DNA of 64,000 nucleotides from Candidatus Rokuibacteriota bacterium (GTDB taxonomy: Bacteria; Methylomirabilota; Methylomirabilia; Rokubacteriales; CSP1-6): positions 1 through 64,000 of the forward strand of contig QHSU01000076.1 in assembly GCA_003220535.1 (NCBI GenBank), read 5' to 3'. Positions 9,227 through 16,343 of this stretch are shown one piece after another. A program made the position numbers and the translations under genes. Each line of letters begins with the position of its first letter. The stretch's first letter is position 1. The notes beneath the pieces were generated by a model. It saw only the letters and a program-made list of their open reading frames with translations, was not told where the DNA came from and made no database searches.

Positions 9227-9903
9227 CGTCGCCAGCTCGCCAGGAAGCGACGAGTCTGGCACGCCGTTGCGGAGTTGCCGGCGTCGAGCGTCGTCTGCAG
9301 CCGCTCGAGGTCGTCGGGCGTGTCGACATCGAACCACGACGGCAGGCAGATGGCCCGCAAGCCCGCGGCAGCGGCGCGGCGCAGCGTGACCTCGAGCACG
9401 TCCGACGTGCTCCACGGCACGCCGTCGAAGAGCTCGCGATGCGCGAGACGCACGCCGATCAGGTAGTACCCACCATCCTCTGTCGGCCCGAGCACGACGT
9501 CAGGTCCGGGTCGACTCATGCAACGCACCGCTTGCTGCAGGAAGTCGCTGGGAAGGGTTGGCGTGTCGCTGTCCACCGCGATGGCGCCGGCGTGGCCGGC
9601 TGCGAGCAGACACGCGAGCGTTGCGTGCAGTCGTGCGCCGAGGTCGGGCCCGTGCTGCGCGACGAGGGAAAAACCCGGCGCGAGCCCGTCGAACTCGGCG
9701 CGCGCATCGTCCGGAGTGTAGGCGATCACCGGCTGTGCGTCCGCGAGCGCCCCCACCGCGGCGATCTTGTCGAGCAGAAAGCACCGGTAGAGGGCGGCGG
9801 CTTCCGGCGCGAGCAGCGGGGGGCAGAGCCGAGTCTTCACCGTTCCCGGCCGGGGAGCCTTGGCCATGATCGCGACAGCGACCTTCTTCGACGGCGACGA
9901 CAC
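9223..9903 (-). CDS. DUF2064 / TIGR04282-type glycosyltransferase-like protein
   Basis: 226 aa. It is a nucleotidyl/glycosyl-transferase A-like fold with N-terminal IMAKAPRPGTVKTRL (KxPxxGxVKTRL signature), AIAVDSDTPTLPSDF and VVLGPTEDGGYYLIGV. These features define the family NCBI calls 'rSAM/selenodomain-associated transferase 1'. Here it indeed follows two radical SAM genes, and an OsmC gene with an in-frame UGA lies 3 kb away. The reaction is unknown in the literature I recall. It starts at the GTG at 9903. Confidence 0.82.
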   Translation of the reverse strand: MSSPSKKVAVAIMAKAPRPGTVKTRLCPPLLAPEAAALYRCFLLDKIAAVGALADAQPVIAYTPDDARAEFDGLAPGFSLVAQHGPDLGARLHATLACLLAAGHAGAIAVDSDTPTLPSDFLQQAVRCMSRPGPDVVLGPTEDGGYYLIGVRLAHRELFDGVPWSTSDVLEVTLRRAAAAGLRAICLPSWFDVDTPDDLERLQTTLDAGNSATACQTRRFLASWRR

Positions 9904-9906
9904 GGC

Positions 9907-10914
9907 TCAGATGCTCCAGAGCCGCCCGCAGCCTCGGCACGGGTCGGGAGGCGTATCGCTCTCGAAGTCGGTGCGGAATCGCTGATAGCGCTCGCCATCC
10001 CAGATCGCCTCGAAGCGTTCCGTGAACGCGTTCCCCAGGATCAGCCCGCGGTAGTTCTTCGCCACCCATGGTGAGATGCAGCATGGCAGGACGTTGCCGT
10101 TGGCGGTGACGTACGCGAGCGTCCACGGACGCTGACAGCCCGCCCAGTGACGCGCACCGTCGCCGCTGCCGTGCAAGCTCGCGAGCGGAGTTGTCAGCCC
10201 CGAGGCACGCATGGCGATCCCGTGGCGCGTCGCGAGCGCATCCGCCTCGGCGAGCAGCGCCTGCTCGCGCTCTCGAAGCCTGCCGTGCAGCGCATTGGCG
10301 TCGGTGGCGAGCCCGAGCCCGTTGAAGACCAAGCGCTGCACATAGACCTCGGCCACGCCGAGATCGACGGCGAGCTGCACGAAGGCGGGGAGCTCCTCGA
10401 CGTTCGCCCGCGACGCCGTGAACCAGAGCGACACCCGCGGGGTCGTCCGGCCCATCTCGCGCTGGAGCGCGACGAGACGCGCGACGTTGGTCGTCACGCG
10501 CTCGAAGCGATCGACGCCGCGGAGCTTTCGGAAGGTCGCCGCGGTCGCCGCGTCCATCGATACACGATACTCGTCGAGCCCGCTCTCGACGAGACGGATG
10601 GCGCGCGCGGCTGTTAGCCCGATGGCGTCGGAATTGAAGAGCACCGCGGCGACACGTGTCTTGAGGTACGCGACGATGTCGAAGATCTGGGCGTTGAGCA
10701 GGGGCTCCCCGATGCCGTGTAGCACGACGCGATCGAGGGCCGGGAACTGTTCGGCGATCAGCCGGACGCGCTCGAGCGTGAGGTCGGCCGGCGGCTCCAG
10801 CGTCTCGAACGTGCGGATGCACGTCTGGCATTTCGAATCGCATCGGTTGGTCGTTTCCAGGTACAGCGAGCGCGGCAACGCACCGACGACCGCAGGCCGC
10901 GATGGCTGAGCCAT
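9907..10914 (-). CDS. Radical SAM protein with C-terminal SPASM-like cluster
   Basis: 335 aa. The radical SAM 4Fe-4S motif CDSKCQTC is at residues 25-32, within LYLETTNRC. VVLHGIGEPLLN follows (the GGEP-equivalent SAM contact). The C-terminal half has CQRPW, GNVLPCC and PDPCRGCG, consistent with SPASM/Twitch auxiliary clusters. It starts at the ATG at 10914, two bases after the stop of the upstream radical SAM gene. SPASM enzymes often modify peptides, but no precursor peptide is visible here, so the substrate is unknown. Confidence 0.85.
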   Translation of the reverse strand: MAQPSRPAVVGALPRSLYLETTNRCDSKCQTCIRTFETLEPPADLTLERVRLIAEQFPALDRVVLHGIGEPLLNAQIFDIVAYLKTRVAAVLFNSDAIGLTAARAIRLVESGLDEYRVSMDAATAATFRKLRGVDRFERVTTNVARLVALQREMGRTTPRVSLWFTASRANVEELPAFVQLAVDLGVAEVYVQRLVFNGLGLATDANALHGRLREREQALLAEADALATRHGIAMRASGLTTPLASLHGSGDGARHWAGCQRPWTLAYVTANGNVLPCCISPWVAKNYRGLILGNAFTERFEAIWDGERYQRFRTDFESDTPPDPCRGCGRLWSI

Positions 10915-10916
10915 GG

Positions 10917-11915
10917 TCAGAGCCCCGAGACCACGGTCGTGCAAGCGCTGCCCACCTTCGGAAGATCCTGGCTGGCGGCACGTTCCCAGTCGAGGACGAT
11001 CCGGTCACCGCGAGCGAACGGGCAGTAGGGGTCCGCCGCGTCGGCCTGCCCCGTCAGCGCGCGTCGACCCGCACAGCCGCCGCGGCACGGACAGCCCGCG
11101 CAGGCCGCGGGTGTGCGTCGCGCATCGACGAACTCGTTCGCCTCCACGATGTCCACGCCGACGCGCGCGAGATCAGCGATCGTGAGACGGCTGCCAGGCC
11201 AGTACGTGCAGGGCATGACTCGACCGTCGGGCGCGACGCGGACGGTCGACCGGCCGCAGCCCGGGCCGGAGAAATCAGCGAGCCCGAGTACACCGGCAAG
11301 CACCGGCTCGGTGGTGGCGATCAAGCGGGTGGCGGCGGCCAGACCACGGAAACCGTCCCAGAACTCCTCGTAGGTGAGCGTGAAGCGATTCGTCCTCGAT
11401 GGCTGGTAAACGTTGACGCGTAGGTTCGCGCCGAAGCCAGCGGCCACGCGGGCCAGCGCAGGCAATCGAAGGTAGTTGATGGTCATCATCACGGCCGTCA
11501 CAGTGACCGGCACCCCCAGGCCAGCGCAGCGCTCCAGCGCGGCGACCACCGTGCGCCAGTTGCCGGCCCCGCGGAACGCATCGTGCTCGCGCTCGGTAGG
11601 AAAGTCCAGGGACAGCTCCACACTGTGAAAGCGCGTGAGCTGCCCGTCGGCGAGTGTGTGGACGCTCAGGCCATTGGACGTGATGCTCGTCTTGATACCG
11701 CGCGCCGCGAGGTCGTCGAGAATGCCTCGGTACTCCGCGTGCAGCCCGTTCTCGCCGACGCCGAGGTTCATCGAGCCGACCGTCACGGCATCGCACACCG
11801 TGCGAACATCAGAGCGCGTGAGCCGTTCCACGACCATGTCCGAACGGTAGCAATGCGCACAACGCAGATTGCATTCGTTGGTGAGCCCAATGCCGACCGA
11901 AAACGCTTTCGTCAA
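10917..11915 (-). CDS. Radical SAM protein with Cys-rich SPASM-like C-terminus
   Basis: About 332 aa. The CNLRCAHC cluster motif is at residues 15-22. The C-terminal region contains GPGCGRSTVRV, MPCTYWPG and a dense Cys stretch, PAACAGCPCRGGCAGRR, then DPYCPF. This is a typical SPASM layout with two auxiliary 4Fe-4S clusters. I prefer the TTG at 11915 because AGGAGG lies 5-6 nt upstream; a GTG at 11945 is in frame without one. It heads the five-gene minus-strand cassette ending at 7906. It differs from the second radical SAM, so the two probably act sequentially or as partners. Confidence 0.83.
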   Translation of the reverse strand: MTKAFSVGIGLTNECNLRCAHCYRSDMVVERLTRSDVRTVCDAVTVGSMNLGVGENGLHAEYRGILDDLAARGIKTSITSNGLSVHTLADGQLTRFHSVELSLDFPTEREHDAFRGAGNWRTVVAALERCAGLGVPVTVTAVMMTINYLRLPALARVAAGFGANLRVNVYQPSRTNRFTLTYEEFWDGFRGLAAATRLIATTEPVLAGVLGLADFSGPGCGRSTVRVAPDGRVMPCTYWPGSRLTIADLARVGVDIVEANEFVDARRTPAACAGCPCRGGCAGRRALTGQADAADPYCPFARGDRIVLDWERAASQDLPKVGSACTTVVSGL

Positions 11916-11945
11916 CGCGCCCTCCTGCCCCGCCCTCGCTATCAC

Positions 11946-12186
11946 GCGCGCTCGGCGAAGATGTCACAAGGATGTGAAATTGTCGAGACGTCGATCGGCA
12001 ACGAAGCGTGGCGCCGACGGACGATCAGGCACCCGGGCGAACCCCAGGGCTACGCGGTCGTGTCCGACTGTCTGACCAGAGACGTACTCACATGGGCACG
12101 ATGACGGTCGACCGAGAACACCCGGCGCAGCGCGACCACGGCTGGCGTCAGCTCGGCGATGTCGTGCCCGAGGTCGATGACCGCGG
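11946..12186 (-). other. Stretch without a supportable gene
   Basis: This lies upstream of the radical SAM cassette. The minus strand has a short open frame beginning VTAVIDLGHDIAELTPAV (GTG at 12190) that I cannot assign. It looks like part of the same decayed patch as the next entries. The cassette promoter must lie here, but no convincing -35/-10 was seen. Confidence 0.4.
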
Positions 12187-12291
12187 TCACGTCCTGCTCT
12201 TCGCCTGGTGAGGCCATACGATGGTGGGCGTGTGCCGGTCAGAGTCGTAGCCGGCTCCCTTGACGATGAATCCGAATCGCTGGAGCGCCAT
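12187..12291 (-). pseudogene. Short orphan N-terminus (possibly DUF6506-like), truncated
   Basis: A 34-codon frame on the minus strand starts ATG at 12291 (MALQRFGFIVKGAGYDSDRH) and ends with TGA at 12187. It resembles the first strand of small proteins of about 100 aa (DUF6506-like, by memory only) but is cut short. It overlaps the 3' part of the redoxin remnant in another frame, which suggests two gene pieces joined by deletion. Confidence 0.25.
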
Positions 12292-12430
12292 TGCACCTGT
12301 GTCCGGCGTAGAACTCGGCCGCCCGCCCCGCATCGCGCTTCTCATGCAGATCTACCAGCGCGCCCGTCTGGTCGGACAGACGCACGTCCGGGAAGCGCTG
12401 ACCTTCCTTCGGCCCGATCGTGTTGAAATC
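12239..12430 (-). pseudogene. Redoxin (AhpC/TSA-like) N-terminal remnant
   Basis: Directly after the OsmC stop (TAG 12433-12431) the same frame continues with DFNTIGPKEGQRFPDVRL, then SDQTGALVDLHEK. This is the typical N-terminus of a peroxiredoxin-like redoxin. The frame loses family character after about 45 residues, before the active-site strand, and stops at 12239. There is no start codon: the TAG sits where Met would be. Read as a truncated pseudogene. Redoxins of this type can also be selenoproteins, but the active-site part is missing here. Confidence 0.45.
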
Positions 12431-12964
12431 CTAGGCGGAAGCGGCATGGCCCTCCTCCCGAACGGTAACCGTACGGTCGCCAGCGCGGAGCGTGGCGTCC
12501 CAGGTGATCCGGATGGCATCCTTCACGCTCTGGTGCGCGGGACAGCCCTGGACGTGCACGGCCAGCGCACGGTCCGTCGCCTCCACGGCGTCAGGAGGCA
12601 CCGCGAGGTCGTAGTGCACGTGGATTGACCGGATCCGGATCGTCTTGCCGATCCCGACGATCCGCCCCTCAACGGTGGCCTTGTAGGACTCGCGGTCGAA
12701 CGCGATCTTGCGCCCTGCCAGGGCGCCTCGCAGTGTGCCGTACATTCAGCCGGCGACGGCGGCGACGATGTGATCGAGCGTCGAGGCGATCGGCGGTCCC
12801 TCCTTGGCGCCGTAGTACTCGCGCAGCGCTCCCTGGACGCCGTAGATGACGGGTTCGGCGACTTCACCGAGATAGGCGTGGCGGTAGCCGTCCTGGTACT
12901 GGGACAGCCTCCGCCTTGGCCGTCGCGTATGCCAGGTCCGGGCAGCTTGGGCAGGTCTCGCCAT
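12431..12964 (-). CDS. OsmC-family protein with in-frame UGA at the catalytic Cys position (candidate selenoprotein)
   Basis: The minus-strand frame is broken only by TGA at 12748-12746. The part before it (YQDGYRHAYLGEVAEPVIYG ... STLDHIVAAVAG) is an OsmC N-terminal half. The part after it (TLRGALAGRKI, the beta strands, and GCPAHQSVKDAIRITW with the second Cys) is the C-terminal half. The UGA replaces the first redox Cys of OsmC/Ohr proteins (xxAAxxGC). A perfect stem-loop at 12726-12710 follows at SECIS spacing. OsmC-like selenoproteins are known from marine metagenome surveys. The start is unresolved: family similarity begins near 12903. No good ATG/GTG/TTG lies there, so I give the in-frame ATG at 12964 (Sec would be residue 73). 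The alternative is a pseudogene with a nonsense codon in a decaying patch. Confidence 0.62.
12710..12726 (-). promoter_or_regulatory. SECIS-like hairpin downstream of the OsmC UGA
   Basis: In the mRNA sense, nucleotides 20-36 after the UGA read GCGCCCU-GGC-AGGGCGC. This is a perfect 7-bp stem, or 6 bp closing a UGGCA loop. Bacterial SECIS elements sit directly after the UGA, with the apical loop about 16-37 nt downstream and a G among the first loop bases. This hairpin meets both rules. SelB binding is inferred, not shown. Confidence 0.55.
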
Positions 12965-13398
12965 TGCTCGAGCAGATCGTGAAACAGTCCGAGGGGGAAC
13001 GATTGTCACAGTGGTTTGCCATGCTGAGCGAGGCCTATCTGTTGACTGGGCGTTCTGAAGAGGGCCTGGCCCTTACCGAGCGTGCCCTCAAGATCGCGGA
13101 CGCCAGACAACGGAGCTTCCGCGCATTGGTGCTGCAGCTCCGCGGCGAGATCGCGGCGCGTCGCGATTCCCCAGAGACCGAACGAGCCGAACATTCCTAC
13201 CATGAGGCCCTCGCGCTGGCCGCGGAACTCGGCATGCGCCCGCTCCAGGCCCACTGCCACGTCGGCCTCGGCGGCCTCTGCGCGCGAAGCGGCCGGCAGG
13301 AGCAGGCTCGTGACCACCTGTCCGCTGCCGTCGACCTGTACCGCGCTATGCAGATGACCTTCTGGCTGCCTCAAGTCGAGTCGGCACTTTGTCGATGA
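12913..13398 (+). pseudogene. C-terminal TPR fragment of a cyclase/ATPase-type regulator
   Basis: An open frame on the plus strand encodes about 160 residues of TPR repeats (LAVAYARSGQLGQV, EAYLLTGRSEEGLALTERAL, then LGMRPLQAHCHVGLGGLCAR and YRAMQMTFWLPQVESAL). This ending is the stereotyped C-terminus of large adenylate-cyclase or AAA-ATPase proteins with TPR tails. No catalytic domain precedes it. The frame begins abruptly inside a repeat at the OsmC 5' end. It is a truncated remnant, and its edge may also have cut the OsmC promoter or start. Confidence 0.6.
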
Positions 13399-13531
13399 CT
13401 TACGATGCATCCGCGGGCTGGATCGGTGGCGCGTGCGGTGTGGTCGCGCCGGCAACGCACCACGGCTCCATCCGCGTTCAGTCGGAGTTGAGCACTCCCG
13501 CCGAGGTGGGCGCCGAGTAAATACTAAAAAC

Positions 13532-13607
<76 letters not shown>

Positions 13608-13670
13608 ACCAGACGCGTGAGGATAGCAGACGCACGCGGAGGCGTCTACTTTCGCGCCGCCGGAGCGCGA

Positions 13671-14102
13671 CTATTCGACGGGCGAGACGACGCCGAGGGC
13701 GCCGGACTTCTCGAAGAAGAGCGTGACGATGACGACTTCGCCGGCCTTGAGCTCGCGCGTCAGGTCCGAGAGCGCGACGCGCTCGCCGCCGGGGTGCAGG
13801 CGCACGAGGCTCGTGCCCGGCACCGAGAGCCGGGGCAGCGGCTCGCCGCTCTGGGTCAGGAGCTGCGCCCGCTTGGCGATCGGCGCCTCGACCCGCACGA
13901 GCACGTCCTCGAACATGCCCGTGTTGTTGATGTCCGCGAAGAAGAGCGCGCCGTCGCCGCTCCGGACCACGCGGCCGTGCTCGGGCAGGAGGCGGACGCC
14001 GCCGACGTCCGCGACGGTTGGATAGTAGACGCAGCCGCCGGCGAGCAGCAGCAGGATCAGACCGACCGTCCCCCGCCGGACGGCGCGGCGACCGCGCGTC
14101 AT
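13671..14102 (-). CDS. PCu(A)C-like (DUF461) lipoprotein without the canonical copper ligands
   Basis: 143 aa. It has a lipoprotein signal peptide with lipobox LAGGC (Cys about residue 24). The body aligns by pattern with PCu(A)C copper chaperones: FFADINNTG, then LHPGGERVALSDLTRELKAG, then VIVTLFFEKSG. In that family a HxM-type pair binds Cu(I). Here the equivalent strands read AKRAQLLTQ and GGERVAL, with no His or Met, so copper delivery is doubtful. The ATG overlaps the stop of the HemL-like gene (ATGA), so it is the last gene of that operon. Confidence 0.65.
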   Translation of the reverse strand: MTRGRRAVRRGTVGLILLLLAGGCVYYPTVADVGGVRLLPEHGRVVRSGDGALFFADINNTGMFEDVLVRVEAPIAKRAQLLTQSGEPLPRLSVPGTSLVRLHPGGERVALSDLTRELKAGEVVIVTLFFEKSGALGVVSPVE

Positions 14103-15421
14103 GCGGCCTTGAACGCGCCGTCGGCGACCATCGCGCGGAAAGCCCGCTCGTAGCCCTGCACGGTGCGCTCGAGATCCTCGTCGGTGTGGATCGCCGAGAT
14201 CCAGCCGTGGTTCATCGACGAATCGATCCCGTGGTTCATGAGCGCGCAGCGCAAGAGGTGATAGAGGCTCGAGCGCCGCGGGCGATCCAGGCCGGCGAGG
14301 CCCGGCTTGCCCTCGAACGAGACGTGGTAGATCGACGCCTCGCCGTAGCAGGTGCCGGGGACGCCCGCGCGCTTCATCGCCTCAGTGAGGCCGCGCCGCA
14401 GCTCCTCGCCCGCCTTGTTCGCGCGCGCCTGCAGCGCCGCATCGGCGCAGAGCTCGAGCGTCGCGATCGCGGCCGCCGCGCAGAGCGGGTTGGCGTTGAA
14501 CGTCCCGGCGTGCGCCACGCGCTGGCTCCGGTCCCAGTCGGGGTCGCCGCGAAACGCGAGCAGTGACATCAGCGGACGCCTGCCGCAGAGGGCGCCGCCG
14601 GGCAGGCCGCCGGCGACGATCTTGGCCAGCGTGGTGAGGTCGGGCGTGACGCCGAAGTACGCTTGGGCGCCGCCGGGCGAGTAGCGGAAGCCGGTGATCA
14701 CCTCGTCGAAGATGAGCACCACACCGTGACGCGTCGTCAGCGCGCGCAACTCTTGTAAGTAACCCGGGACGGTCGGCGTCGTCCCCGCCTGGCCTCCGGC
14801 CGGCTCCAGGATGACGGCGGCGACGTCACCGCGCTCGAGTGCCACCTGCACCGCCTTGATGTCGTTCGGCGGGCAGATCACCACCTGGTCGAGCAGAGCG
14901 CCCGGGACGCCGGCGGACATCGGCACCTCGTACGGCGGGTTGACCGCCGCGACGGCGCCGTCGTGCCAGCCGTGGAAGTGACCCGTGAACTTCACGATCT
15001 TCGACCGTCCCGTGTAGGCGCGGGCGACGCGCATCGCCAGATGGGTCGCCTCGGTACCCGACATGGTGAAGCGCACCAGCTCGGCGCACGGGATCAGCCG
15101 CGTGACCAGCTCGGCCCAGCGGATTTCGAGCTCGTGGCAAGCGCCCAGGTGCGTGCCGCGGGCCATCTGCTCCTGCACGGCCTTGACCACCGCCGGATGG
15201 CAATGGCCGAGGAAGAGCGCGCCGTGGCCCATCCAGTAGTCGAGGTACTCGTTGCCGTCGACGTCCCACTTGCGCGTGCCGGCGGCGCGCTCGACGTAGG
15301 TCGGAAACGGGGCCAGATGGCGGATGTCGTGGGTGATGCCGCCCGGGATCGAGCGGCGCGCCCGCTCCGAGAGCGCGGCCGACTTCGCGTGCTTCGCGCG
15401 GTACTCGTCGTGGATCGTCAT
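14099..15421 (-). CDS. Class III aminotransferase, glutamate-1-semialdehyde aminomutase-like
   Basis: 440 aa, PLP-dependent fold type I. Visible features are the N-terminal SIPGGITHDIRHLAPFP (the SPGGV-type start of HemL proteins), the PLP phosphate loop SGTEATHLAMRVAR, the FDEVITGFR motif with the cofactor Asp, and TTLAKIVAGGLPGGALCG with the Schiff-base Lys. True HemL would make 5-aminolevulinate. The neighbour is a D-glutamate-cyclase-like protein and no heme genes are seen, so a catabolic or secondary role in amino acid metabolism is possible. The start overlaps the upstream stop. Confidence 0.85.
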   Translation of the reverse strand: MTIHDEYRAKHAKSAALSERARRSIPGGITHDIRHLAPFPTYVERAAGTRKWDVDGNEYLDYWMGHGALFLGHCHPAVVKAVQEQMARGTHLGACHELEIRWAELVTRLIPCAELVRFTMSGTEATHLAMRVARAYTGRSKIVKFTGHFHGWHDGAVAAVNPPYEVPMSAGVPGALLDQVVICPPNDIKAVQVALERGDVAAVILEPAGGQAGTTPTVPGYLQELRALTTRHGVVLIFDEVITGFRYSPGGAQAYFGVTPDLTTLAKIVAGGLPGGALCGRRPLMSLLAFRGDPDWDRSQRVAHAGTFNANPLCAAAAIATLELCADAALQARANKAGEELRRGLTEAMKRAGVPGTCYGEASIYHVSFEGKPGLAGLDRPRRSSLYHLLRCALMNHGIDSSMNHGWISAIHTDEDLERTVQGYERAFRAMVADGAFKAA

Positions 15422-16329
15422 GATCGGGTTCCTCTCCTGGGCGTGCTGTCCCCCATGATACCGGAACGCGACGCCAATCCCGAACGCGACGCCAACCGAA
15501 GCAGGTCGACGACGGCCGCGTGCGTTTCGGAATCCAGACTGTCCACGGTGGGCTCACGCCGTCGGGTGATCCCGTCGCAGGCGCCGGCCGCCACGCACGC
15601 CGCGATCAGCCGGCGCTCGATCGCGGGCGTGTGCAAGAGATCGATGCCTGTCAGCCGGGCGAGCGCCGCGACGACGCCGTAGCCGCCCCAGTTCGACACG
15701 CCCGCCACGACCAGGTGGTCGACCGGCACCACGGTGGCGATGCGAGCGCGCAACCGGTCGAGCCTGGCGAGCTTCGCCCGGACCGTGCCCATGCCGATCT
15801 CGTTTCCGCCGTCTCCGATCCCGACCGTGACGGGGCCGCGCCGGGTCGCGCACACAAACAGCTCGTCGATGGGCGCGTTCCACGCGGCGACCGAGTCGCC
15901 GCGCATGTTCAGGTAGTCTCCCGCGCGGTTCCGGCCGGGGCGCTCGATCGCGACCAGGTGGGTCGGCCGCTCCGCGGCGAGCAGCCGACGGGCCCCATCA
16001 GCCTCGGGCGAATAGACGACGACATCGGACGGCTCGTCGAGCGTCTTGAGCACCGCCTCCAGGAGCGGCACGTTGGCCCCGTCGGTGACGTACGTGACGC
16101 GCGCACCGAGCCGGCGCAGCGCGCGGCCGAGCACGGCTGCGCCGGGCGGGCCGTCGGTCTCGGGCATGTCGGGCTCCACAGTGAAGCCCGTGGTGATCAG
16201 CACGCGGCGCGCGCCGCGGAGGGCCTGTGCGGCCTTGCTGGCGGCGCCGGGCGTCGAGAACGCTGCGATGTCGCGGTGGCCGGGATCGAGGGCGAGGATC
16301 TGGTCGACGAGGTCGGGGGCACGCGCCAC
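15418..16329 (-). CDS. DUF4392 (D-glutamate cyclase-like) protein
   Basis: 303 aa. The pattern fits the glutamate cyclase/DUF4392 family: TTGFTVEPDMPETDGPPGAA, then VAIERPGRNRAGDYLNMRG and TVGIGDGGNEIGMG. In mitochondria the related protein turns D-glutamate into 5-oxo-D-proline; bacterial function is inferred only. It is coupled to the HemL-like gene by a 4-base overlap. The C-terminus carries a 6-residue duplication (LASRSG twice) from an 18-bp tandem repeat. Confidence 0.75.
   Translation of the reverse strand: MARAPDLVDQILALDPGHRDIAAFSTPGAASKAAQALRGARRVLITTGFTVEPDMPETDGPPGAAVLGRALRRLGARVTYVTDGANVPLLEAVLKTLDEPSDVVVYSPEADGARRLLAAERPTHLVAIERPGRNRAGDYLNMRGDSVAAWNAPIDELFVCATRRGPVTVGIGDGGNEIGMGTVRAKLARLDRLRARIATVVPVDHLVVAGVSNWGGYGVVAALARLTGIDLLHTPAIERRLIAACVAAGACDGITRRREPTVDSLDSETHAAVVDLLRLASRSGLASRSGIMGDSTPRRGTRS
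15463..15498. repeat. 18-bp tandem duplication inside the DUF4392 gene
   Basis: Two adjacent 18-bp units (15463-15480 and 15481-15498) share the core GAACGCGACGCCAA. They add one in-frame copy of the hexapeptide LASRSG near the C-terminus. Probably a slippage event. Confidence 0.8.
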
Positions 16330-16343
16330 GAGTCAGGACGCTA

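Noticed and set aside
12743..12748. Reading the OsmC UGA as a stop with re-initiation at the adjacent ATG
   Set aside because: Possible, but the downstream product would lack half of the interlocked OsmC fold, and the UGA lies exactly at the Cys column. I keep it as an alternative, not the main call.
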